From Branchiostoma floridae (Eukaryota; Chordata; Leptocardii; Amphioxiformes; Branchiostomatidae): a DNA stretch of 64,000 nt. The DNA is taken from the NCBI RefSeq assembly GCF_000003815.2, contig NC_049979.1:8768985-8832984 (forward strand), in the 5' to 3' direction. The notes under the pieces were generated by a model. It did not search any database. It had not been told where the DNA came from and saw only the letters and a list, made by a program, of their open reading frames with translations. A program made the translations under genes and the position numbers. Shown here piece after piece: positions 1-11,100 of this stretch. How positions within the stretch are numbered: position 1 is the first letter of the stretch; each line of letters begins with the position of its first letter.

Positions 1-3000
1 TAAAAGAACTCAGACACGGTGGCATGTATCACGACGGCTTGTGGGCAGCGGCGTCAGGGCGCCGTCATTCTGCACGTCATCGCCACGCTGTACATGTCCA
101 GGTCAGGCTGTTGTTGATATACTCGTACTGTCACAAGGTGATGGAGGAAAATTGCATAAAGAAAGACGTGAAGTAGAGCCAGGTCATAACCATCCGAATC
201 TTAACCGGAGCACAGGCAATGGGTTTGGTGCACACAGTCGCAATATATGTACCATTTTCGACAATATTGAATTAGTTTTATTTTCTTATCTGTACGATTA
301 ACTTCTTGGTTGTTTTCCATTCACTACCTGTCGGTTTCTTGATCGCTCAGATACCTACACTACCCACACTAATTGGTATATTGCAGGCGCTGGCCATTAT
401 TTGCGATGACTACTTCGTACCCGCATTGGAAAGGATCAGTGAAGGTGAGTACATGCTAGATAGACAGATCATGTCGTCACAATCATGTCACAATGATGTG
501 TAGACTGCATGTAGTGTATTGATTTATGTCACAAAAAAATATAAACCTATAGCAAACATTGCATGTTAGTTGATGTCCAAATGTAATGAAAGAACAGCAT
601 TCCAGGAGTATGTTAAAGCTGGTATCCTTAACAATACAGGTAAAGACTAGCCAAAAGGGGTCTTTTCCATTCTTCATCACACAAATTTACGCAATATCCA
701 AAAAGCTACAGAATGCCTCGTTATTTTCCACAACTCCAGCATTGCGTCTCCAGCCGGATGTGGCAGGTGCCACGTTCATGGCGGCCGGAAGTTCGGCACC
801 CGAGCTCTTCACGTCCATCTTCGGCGTCTTCGTCAGCCGAGACGACATCGGAGTGGGAACTATCGTCGGGTCGGCCGTCTTCAACCTGCTCTTCATCGTG
901 GGTCTGTGTGGGCTGTTGGTGGGAACGGTAGACTGAATTGCTCTTTAATACGTTCAGTTAGTTTCCCAATGAATCTTGCGTTCACATCGGTCCAACATGT
1001 TACCAGTAATACGAAGGACCTATGCTGACATTAGCCTTTACCGTACCTCCTGTCAAATTGAGTAAAACAAATGTAGGAAAACGGCCAAAGTAGGGAAACT
1101 TGGTTGGCGGACTGAGTTTGCTTCGAGATTTCCACTGGACCGTTGGTTAGAAATGGTACTAGTAACTCTTCTGGAAAATTTAAACCTAATTGGAAAATTC
1201 TATTTTCCAGCTATTGCGTTATGGGTATGATAACAAAGCCATCTTCAAGCACAAAGTTGATTCCTTGTAAGAACGTATACGTAGGAAGTAGTGAATCCCC
1301 CGTTATTCTCTCACCTTGATCAGGCCATCACCCTGACGCTTTGGCCCCTGCTACGGGACTGCAGTGTCTACCTCATCAGCGTGGCGGCGCTCGTCATCGT
1401 CATATACGATGAACAGGTCCACTGGTGGGTACATCGTTTTCCGTTGGCCATCTAGTCATGTCTTGTACTAAACCACAATCTGCAGTCTCAGTGACACTAC
1501 ACTTTGTTCTACTCGAGATATTCACAAATAGATTTTGTGTTGCACCACTACGACTGCTAGTACAAGATCACGGATGTTATTTTTACATACTCCCCAAAAG
1601 CAGAGGTTATGATTAGGGGGGCTAGATCTGCTGCAATCTCTTATTGGATAATGACTTTCACCATCATTGTCATTCCCAATACCATCAAACAGTGATTACG
1701 CATAGTACAATGTAGCTGCATTACTCACAAAGTCAAACCCCAACCTAACTGTAACACGACTAATACATATCCATAGAACTCCTCCGTCAAAGAATATTCT
1801 TGAAGCACAAGCATGTCTGGAACAAATTATAAAGCTGAAGTTCATAAATGAGACGTGTTTCATCGTCTTGTACGTTGCAGGTACGAGGCCTGTATCCTGG
1901 TGTGTCTCTACTTCTCGTACGTGCTGCTGATGTACTTTAATCGCCGGCTGAGTTCAGGGTTCACCCGGCGGTTCCCAGCAGCAGATGACCTCCTCCAAAC
2001 CCGCCAAACGGGACAGTACGAGAAAACGCCGCTGATCAAAACAGGTAATTCATCAATCAATCATCAATGTTTCTTCTAACTGGAATACCCTGTTGGCCTT
2101 GGCGGCTCTTTCCAGAGGTCAAGGTGGCGGTGGGAAGGCGTAATAAGTGAATAAGAAAATAACTAATGTAACAATAACTTATTATTCAATATAACAGTCC
2201 ACTTTAACGATATAGGTCTCCTACTTTCTGTGATTGTGGAGACGTCCAGGCTATCATATGAATTCTACTAACATTTTCTCATCATCATATCGCTAATCCA
2301 ATGACGTTTCTTCTGATGATTCTGTTCCGTCCGTAACATTTAGTAACATGTACTGTGAGTGGCGTTTGAGCCTTCCATTTAGGCTATCACTGAAGAATTC
2401 ACATGTAGAGCGTTCCATCAAACAAGTCACACGTCGGAGCCAGAGAAAAGAGCGCAAAATCTGTGGCCTTTGCGACAAATTTACAGAACAGTACGTATAC
2501 GTATNNNNNNNNNNNNNNNNNNNNNNNNNNNNNNNNNNNNNNNNNNNNNNNNNNNNNNNNNNNNNNNNNNNNNNNNNNNNNNNNNNNNNNNNNNNNNNNN
2601 NNNNAGGGAGATTCAGCAACTGATGGCGAAATCTGGTCCTATACCGTCCTAAACGCCCGTCAATCAAAGTTCTCCGTCACAGGAAAGACTCGAGAGGAAC
2701 GTAAGGCATACTCTCCAAGCAGAGGTTGAGTCGCGTAGATATAGTAGTAGTCGGAAAAGGAGCGCCGGTGTAATTTTTCCGACTACTACTACTAGTATAT
2801 CTACGCGACTCAACCTCTGCTTGGAGAGTACGCAAGGCACTGCTCTCCCGTGTTAGGCCCAATTCAGGGTTCGACCGGGTAGCGTTCGGAAACGAAAAAT
2901 ATAACAAAACACACTGAACGTAACAAAATTAGTCAGAAGCATAATTTGTGTACAGTATATTCCTGGGTTATTTTTCGTTTTCACAAACATACCGGTCGGG

Positions 3001-6000
3001 CCCCGTTTCGGAAATGGGACCTAAACCTTAGCATGGTTTGGCCTGCACTGACAGCGCGTTCAATAGTGACTGTACGTGGAATAAAAACAAAATGAGACAT
3101 TCTCAGAACTTTCATATACACATATCTATATGCATGGCAGCATGTTGTCTGGATCTGGCATAATCTATATCAAACTGGGTGTAATTTGCGCTCATATACA
3201 CGAAGTGACATAGCAACTTTTATAAGTTTTTTTTTTCAATCTAGTATACATGTACTACATTGTTAATTTCAGACAATAGCAAAGAAGAAGGGCAGTTCTT
3301 ACAGACGTCGCAAGTTGACGCTGTCACAACCAATTCGGAAGGAACTATCCAAGAAGAGCCGGAGTCTCCGTTGTCAGTACCGCCCGAGCCCTGGAGGAGA
3401 GTATTATGGGTTGTCGGGCTGCCTCTGACGTTACTGCTAGTGGGGACCGTGCCTGACTGCCGGAGGGACAAGTGGAAAAGTTGGTACCCTGTCAGCTTTG
3501 TCATGTCAGTCGCCTGGATAGGAGTCTTCACATACATCCTGGTCTGGATGGTCACTGTCATCGGTACGTAGACATCTGGCAAAACAACGACAGGTTTGAT
3601 GAAACTCAAATTTTACAGTTGAATGAGTGAGAAAGTTTATCTTGTCACAACCATTTCAAAAAGAAAGAACAAAACCTTGACTTGGAAAGTTTGGTTTGGA
3701 ATTCATTCTATATATCATCACTTTCTTGATCTCGAGGTCCATGGAAGACAACAAAAGCAAACAAAAACAAAACGGAAGTGTCAGGAATAAGCGAATAAGA
3801 GATTGGTCAAAAAGTTGGTTACAAGAGAACAACTATCAACATACGAGATACTAGTACTCTGGGAGCGAAGTGAGTGAACGTTAACATACAAACGTTTCCA
3901 TAACTGTGTTCCGCCTGCAGGGTTCACGGCCGGTATCCCGGATACAGTGATGGGCCTGACGCTGGTCGCCATAGGAACCAGCGTGCCTGACGCCATGTCT
4001 AGTGTCCTGGTGTCAAAGGAAGGTACGTGAACACTTGATCGGAAACTTGCATTGGACTTCGTTTTTATTTTGAAGTTTGTGAACTAGTTCTACTGTTGTC
4101 TGCTTATCTATATTAGACGACTAGGCCAAACCGTTGCTTCCATATCAAAACGCCTTTTATGATTTATTACCAAAATGAAAAATGGAGGTATTGTTTTAGG
4201 TGTGTCTGTGTGCGTGTGTGTTTTCAGATATCTGCATAACTCAAGAAGGTCTGGGTGAATGATATTGATATCTGGATAAGTCTTGGGATGATTCTAAAGA
4301 CTAACGTCAAATATGGGCGTTCAGGCAACTTTCTTTTGCAGTAAAACTTCTGGGTTTTGTTATCTTTGACCTGCTCCCGTTATGCTTACTTGTTTCATAC
4401 TCTATCGGTTTGATAACTGAACATGTTACAGTACGCCTGATGTGTTTCTAGGATTGGGAGACATGGCGGTGTCCAACGCAGTCGGCAGTAACGTGTTCGA
4501 CATCCTGGTGGGACTGGGCGTGCCGTGGTTCTTCAGGACGGTGGTGGTGCAAACAGACAGGTGAAGCGCATCGAGTCAATCATAGTCTTTCCCAAGTCTA
4601 GGTCTCACGGGCTACCATCCGATGTACATGCGGAAGCATTTCCTACCTAGAGCTCGAGCCACTACGCAAATTTTGACAAAACAAAATCCCTCCCGAGTCC
4701 CGAGGATAATCAAGTTTTTTTCTGTGCCTGATCTTAACTTCTACTCGCACCACAACAATCCTTTGATCGGCATGAGATTTTTCAATTTGTGGGTTGATTT
4801 GCTGTTTTTTCGTCCAACATACTGTTTTTAACTGAAAAGTTTGAATGGATTTTTTTATGATTTTCTTTTTGTGGGCTGCGTTTGGCTGAAGGGACAAGTG
4901 GTTAAATTTTGGAGCTTCTATGGATCTTAAAGAAATCTTGCAAGTTTGATAGTACAATTCCCATAGCAGTTTCCCGTCAAACTTTAAATTACAAGCAAAT
5001 AAGTCATTCCGCGAAGATGACCAGTGGGACCAGGACTGGAAAAACCGATTCAGAGACAACCTTTTCCACTAGGACAGACTTTTCAAATATTCGTTTACGT
5101 TCTAATTTTGTGAGCCGATTTTAATCAAGACATCCCAATGAGATATTGTGTGCCGCGCCGATGGAATACTGCCAAATCCCACTAGATGTAGACCAATCCT
5201 TTTTCTCATTTTATAATGACAAACTACTTCGTTAGGTAGGTAGGTTTAGCGGGTGCCAGTTGAATATCGGATCCACAGAATGGACAGCGGACCGCAGGGT
5301 CCCCTGAATATGCGTTATACGACCTTTTTGGGTCAATGAAAAGACTGTAACCTCCACACAGAGAAATACAAGCCCCAATGCGAACCTTAATGATAGCGCT
5401 GGGGAGACGGATAGCTGGAAAAGGCTGCCGGGATGCATTAGTGTTATTAGTTAGGCTTCAAGCGAATCGATAACAAATAGGGTTTGCCAAGGCGCGGGGT
5501 CAGTGATCCAGGCGGTTCAGTGAGTAGCTGACATATATTTATGACGATATCTATAACGTTCTCTGTAGAACATCAAGGTGTTAAGCCGCGCCGTACCTGT
5601 GATGGTCTGTGTCATTAGCCGGTATCCAGACGTTTTGTTGCTCCCGAGCTAGAAGTTAAATCGCGTAGTGATAAAAAAAACAACCTTCTTGTATATATTG
5701 CTGCCCGAAATGCCACCGAGAGCTTGCATACTCGACCAACAAGCTAACTTCCTGCCGACTTTAAGTATCATGAAGTATAAGTATCGTAACGATGTCAATG
5801 TCTAATAATTTTGTGTTATTTGACTTCTGTATAAAAGTAACGATCCCCGTTCCTCCCCAACAGCGTGGTGCCCATCCAAAGCGGTGGCCTGGTGTACTCA
5901 GCTGTCACGCTGCTGTCCACCGTGCTGATCCTGCTGTTCACCATGTGGCTGAACCGCTGGCGGCTGGACAGGAAGCTGGGCGTGATCTGCAGCTGTCTGT

Positions 6001-6083
6001 ACGCTGTCTTCATCACGCTGGCCACGCTGTACGAACTCAACGTGTTCGGAGACTTCAACCCGCCCACGTGCCCGGGAAGTTAG
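1..6083 (+). CDS. SLC24A: K+-dependent Na+/Ca2+ exchanger, SLC24A3/4/5-like (5' part missing)
   Basis: Plasma- or organelle-membrane antiporter exchanging Na+ for Ca2+ plus K+. Exons seen: about 1-101 ([14 protein letters not shown]), 387-444 ([15 protein letters not shown]), 740-927 (alpha-1 repeat, [16 protein letters not shown] and [10 protein letters not shown]), 1324-1424, 1881-2044, 3273-3563 (acidic cytosolic loop then a membrane segment), 3921-4022 (alpha-2 repeat, [10 protein letters not shown]), 4452-4560 ([17 protein letters not shown]) and 5864-6083 (last membrane helices, ending NPPTCPGS and TAG). From 387 onward all junction phases agree. Both ion-binding alpha repeats are intact. 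The N-terminal exons lie upstream of the window. The junction between the first exon and 387 does not keep frame with the obvious splice sites, so that part is uncertain. The alpha repeats resemble vertebrate NCKX3, 4 and 5 more than NCKX1/2; the exact paralogue is not decided. Confidence 0.9.
2505..2604. other. Assembly gap (100 N)
   Basis: A run of 100 N in the intron between the SLC24A exons 1881-2044 and 3273-3563. The round length suggests a gap of unknown size. Confidence 0.98.
2709..2830. mobile_element. Hairpin MITE with 9-bp target duplication
   Basis: A near-perfect palindrome. The left arm begins TACTCTCCAAGCAGAGG at 2709; the right arm ends with its reverse complement at 2830. 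The arms are about 50 bp with a spacer of under 20 bp. It is flanked by CGTAAGGCA (2700-2708) and CGCAAGGCA (2831-2839), a 9-bp direct repeat with one mismatch, which looks like a target-site duplication. No coding capacity. It lies in an SLC24A intron. Confidence 0.8.
2851..3030. repeat. About 180-bp inverted-repeat element (family F, copy 1)
   Basis: The ends are inverted copies: a left end near GTTAGGCCC...GACCGGGTAGCGTTCGG and a right end reading ACCGGTCGGGCCCCG...CCTAAACC. The AT-rich middle carries AGCATAATTTGTGTA. The same architecture recurs near 42540, 44974, 58265 and (half copy) 62432, so this is a dispersed element of the host genome. Confidence 0.7.
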
Positions 6084-8151
6084 ACACTGATGATTGACAA
6101 AGAACGTGGACGTGAACAAAGATTGTGGAAAATAGTAAAATTATGTCACTGCCATGTCAGACTGGCGTATGTTAGGAGTCTTTGTGGACCACTAACTTAA
6201 AGTGCCTTGTTAGTGTAAGCAGACCACTCGGCACCCTTGGTTGTGCCCGTAGCATTGCGACCAAACCGACTGTGTAATGCGACTTCTCCGTTGCTGTCAT
6301 GACGAGGACTACGACTAGGCTATTCGAATCGAAACCCGTGATAAGCTTTCTGCGTTAAGCTGAAATGTAAATATATAGAATCACTGATTGCAGAAACGAA
6401 AATATGCAGATGTCAAAGTAAATAGAAAGTTATATTCAGTATTTAATAAAAAGCCAATTCTTTGTTTATTAAAGTATACTCCAGTAGATCTACTGTACGA
6501 TTCTGTTCAAAATAACTTCTTGAAGGCCAATTTGCCAAATATCCCTTTAGTTCTAGAGATAGCAAAAACAAGACTGTAAAGTCGCGTCGTAGTATAGGAC
6601 ATGAAGAATTGAAAGATGGTAACCTTGAACTTTTCTGGTAGATACTACAGTAGGGCGTGGCCTCCATGGCAATCCCGGGACTCAGACAGGCGACACGGGT
6701 GGGTGCGTCACCCGATGGGGACAGGTCAGTGACAAAATACGTGACATGACAGGGACCAGAGACTTCCTTATTCTCTAAAGCAAAATGCCGGGTGTTAGAA
6801 AACGGGTCAGGTCAAGGACATTACACGATCTTCATATGGAACCTCTGCTTGAAGATTCAGTAGGAACTTCATATTCACTACGCAGACTCCATGGGCTTCC
6901 CTCGCCTACTGGTATTTCATTAAGATACTTTCCAAGTAGAGATGGGTGGGGAAAACTGTGACCATCTTCTCTTTAGATGCCCCGTTTCTTTTCGCACTCC
7001 CCACCAAGGTGCTTTCTGGTAGGTCGGTCATGCAGGAAAATATGGGACTGTCCAGTTCAGCAGCCTTGTTGTGTGTCTAATATTGAAAATATGCCACCAC
7101 AATAGGCATGAACACATTTCACACTGTCATCATTTTTCTCACCTCAAAGTTGCAATTTCTGTGTCCGTCCAACCCATTGCCACATCATTCGTCATCTTCT
7201 GTGAGAAAATATGATTTCCACCAATATCATCTGTATTCATACCTTGGTTTATATCATCTACTGCCAAGCTTTGACCAGCCTAAACTCAACAGTATGAATC
7301 CCACGCATAGTCTAGACCGATATTTTCCATATTCTGCTGCCATGTCCAACATCTGTATTCGCCTCTTAGTTGAGCTATACATATATGATGCATGGCCATA
7401 CATACATATATTGCTATACACAGATATATGATGTCAGAGGTTCAAAATTTAGTTGTTTTCCTCCCAGCATGTAGTAAACACTAGTCAATTAGAATCGCTG
7501 CGAAATATTTTGTCACGCTTCAAATATACTTGTTATTCTTTAGACTTTCATAAAAATGTTACTAAAACTTGCCACACTTTATTACTTCCTAGATAATCTA
7601 GATTTAGAGGAGGGACCAAGGGGGCTCCATCAAAACCTCCTTGGTAAGACCGAAAAATAATGTTCTTGTGTCACAACCTAGAGAAAATTCGCCAGGCCGA
7701 AATTCAAGCCTGCCGAAGGTAGTTGAGGAGTTACCAAAACAGCGGACAAGTAATTTTTGTCTCGGTCGTGTCAGAAGAACGCCAATTTCCTTTTGATCAA
7801 TAGGAAGATGGTTCATAGAAATGAAGTGTATTCTCTGGGTCAGTAGGGATTTCATGTAGATGATGCTGGTCCCGCCCCTGTGGCGCAGCACAGTCGAGTC
7901 CGGGTGTACATGTATTGTCCCTCACCATGTGATTGGTCAGACCGCATGCGTCTGTTGGAGTGCCCACTTTTAATTAAATGAGAGGACGTCCCGGGGGCGT
8001 CTCTCCGCTGACAGCCCATTACCTACTTAGCAGTGGACGGGTCTTTCTGACACAGCGCGCCGATCTGGGGAGACGCTGAGGACGGAATACTGCTGGAAGC
8101 GCGAGCTGTCAGAGACAGTTTCCAAACACATCATCACGTTCCTGTCTGACA
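6084..8151. other. SLC24A 3' UTR and intergenic spacer
   Basis: Begins with the SLC24A 3' UTR. The first AATAAA polyadenylation signal is at 6445-6450, 362 bases after the stop. Beyond it I see only short unsupported reading frames and no recognisable exon, RNA gene or repeat. The end should include the 5' UTR and promoter of the PAN-domain gene, but no clear TATA box was found. Confidence 0.6.
6445..6450 (+). other. Polyadenylation signal of SLC24A gene
   Basis: AATAAA on the plus strand in an AT-rich stretch downstream of the TAG at 6081-6083; the first such hexamer after the stop. Confidence 0.5.
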
Positions 8152-11100
8152 ATGACGCTGGTCTTTGTGCTGGTCATCTGCAGTGCGGTCGCCTTGGAAA
8201 CGTGGGGTATGCTATATTGTCGTTTTGTTTTGCATTATTAGCTATAAATGTTCTGTGTGCTCGGACACGACCACAAAAGTGGTGGTTCGGCAGTCCAAGA
8301 CACCTGTGCTAACGAAAAATGATGGCGTGAAACATGAATTTCGGCATCACGGATCTCGCTGCATCTTTTGTGTCAGCCCCACCCTACTGGCCTAGTCACC
8401 GGCGGGCTCCCCGGGCGGATGTGGGGGCTGGCCGTGGGTTCGGTTCTCAGGCTGAACTTGAACTCCTGATGTGATGGAATGTCAACTGTCATGATCCCTT
8501 ACCATGGTGTCTTTCCACTCAGGGAGGCATGTCGCTGTCTTTACTATCGATAAACATACGGCCGTCCACAGTAGCGCGCAAGTAAAGCGCGCTTTTGTAT
8601 TTTGGAACAGCGACAAAACATAGACGATTATATCTTTGTCATGCAAAAGTTGTAACCGCAACAGGAAAAATACTCCTGGCAACTTCTGAAATAGGTTTCC
8701 TCGTTTTGAATTGGGAGGAACGGTATCACAGACGTTATGACAGAAAAACCTTCCAGTCTTTTCATGATCTTTGCAACATAACTCAGTACAGTGGCTAACG
8801 CTGGTGACCACAAAACTGAACAGATGGCCTGGCCTAGTAGAAGCTACTTAATCGCTCTTCGCTTTAGAGGCTTAGCATTTTAACAGCTCCATAACTCAGG
8901 GGATTGATGTAAGACCTCCCAGGTCAACCAGAGTAATATACAGCACCGTCACGGCGAAATCCGCCCCTCCCGGTGGAATAGGGCGAACGATCGGGGCACA
9001 AACGGTGAAACAACCAAGTTTATCAGCTTGTCAAGGGTTGAATTCTGTAGCGTCCAAACGTTACTTACATTTAATTTTCACTTATCTTTCTTATCATATG
9101 ATCTCTTTTATTCTTATTTTTTTCGAGAAGGATATACAAAGGGAGCGCTCGATCGAACACTTTTCCAGTTAGGTGATGGAGATGTGATAAACAAGGGAGA
9201 TCTGCAGCAGGGCATTGCAGAGGACAGGAAAATGAAACATGACAATAATTTCCCCGGAGTGTTGTGTGTATTCATAATTTTGTTCTGGTAGTAATCCCCT
9301 CTAATAAAGTCCCCGTTACCAAATGTCCCCTTGCTACAAACCGGCGGTACGGATGACGTTTACGGGGATCACGGAGCACAGTTGGAGCGCCGTGCTTTTA
9401 AAAGAATGATAATTTGGAGTCGTGTCAGATAGGCGGGCCGGCTATATAGACCGAAGTGATGGGAACGGGAAGGAGACAAAAAAAAGCGGAACGGAACACA
9501 AAGAAAGCTTTTGAATTCCCAATGAGGTTTTGATAAAACTTCAATGGAAATATCAGGAATAACTGACGATAGATGATAGCCATGTCGCGACATTTGTGAA
9601 CAATATCAAAAGAAAACGACAATACGGAAATGCATGAGAGGAACGGCAATTCACGTCCATTCTCCAATCAGATCTTCAGGGGTGCGCGACGTCCTTACAA
9701 AATACGTTTAGTGATGTATATGCATACATCTCATAGTTTCAATCAATCTATAAAGGTCTTCATTCATTCACTATGAATCTATAATCCCAAAAGCATCATA
9801 ATGAGGCGGGTAGAAAAGTGTCGGACGGAGGGGCGTGTCCCCTGGGAGGCTGACGGTAACACCCACTTTAAGGACTATCAATTAAACCTAGTGTTATTCA
9901 ATGCACATTTTTCTCTACTTGTGTAATGCAGATCTGCAGATCTCCAAGCAGATGTTGGGAGTGAAAATCGTGACGTCGTCTGGCAGGATTTTTTTTACAG
10001 TCCGTAAAGAACAAAAAATGGCTTGGTATTCTAGCTCTAGTCCTCTCATCTGATCGCTTCCCTGTAGGATTTTGTATCAGAAAACCCAACCGGTTAGGAA
10101 TCCCAACATCTGCTTGGGATTTAGATCTGGGCATTACTGTAAATGCATTTAAGTTCGCGGAGATTTAATTTCGCGGTAGCAGGTAAAATGACTTTTCGCG
10201 GTAACACCATAGACTGCAGTCTAATACCATAATAGAAAATAAAAACATTAATCCACCGCGAACATTTTAAACTGCGTTGTACATCAACGGTTCACACGAT
10301 TTTCAGTCCACAACAAAGGTTTCATTTATTCGACTCCCACTGACTGATTGCCGACGCAATCTAGAAATTCCATCATCTTGGTTCTAATGACTGAAAAACC
10401 TTGACTTTTACACAAAACCGTAGCAACTATAAAAGGTAGCGAACGACAGCTATACGAGTATTAAAAATGATACAAGCGGCAGTCACATTGACCCTAAGCG
10501 TAACACTAAGACAATACACGGGTGTTCCTCACTTGGATTATCCACACTATCACGATTTTGTTTGTTTTTCCCCTCTTGAACTACGCAAACGACTAGAACT
10601 TTTAACGCATGATATTCACAATGTAAGACTAGTTAGAGTCCATCCACATGCTGTGAGCATTCACGCTGTGAGCTTCCTCCTTTCCCGTCGCGGTGGTTCT
10701 TACGACGCGGTTCCCGGCGAGGTCTCACAGGTGGCTCAGTACGGTCGTGGTCGCGGTGGCATGGCCGGAGGAACTCGCGCTGACCGACCCGGAGGACTCA
10801 AGCCACGTCCCGGGGGATAGCTGAAAGCTGCATTTATAGTAACCAGCAACATGCTACACACAGAGGCCTGTGACATTTCGGTGGGCGGGTATAGTATTAG
10901 TAGGGCGGGTGGGGGTTCATGGTGTAATAACGAGGACTGATTCATCCGCGCATTACAACTGACTTGGGGTCATTTTACAGGTCAGCCCCAATAATTACCT
11001 CATACAATGTGTCACCACTCTTCTAGTTGATGTATGGCTTCGGCAACACGTCTCAGCCGAGGGTGACAGGCACACAACTTGAAATATGCATGCACTTGTA

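Noticed and set aside
9028-9291. Open frame with GDGDVINKGDLQQG-like text
   Set aside because: Looks slightly like an EF-hand loop but lacks the correct spacing and any flanking exon signals.
10467-10820. 117-codon open frame with TATAAAAGG about 30 bases upstream
   Set aside because: The TATA spacing would put the start codon at the transcription start site, leaving no 5' UTR. The protein is not recognisable, and it sits in intron 1 of the PAN-domain gene.
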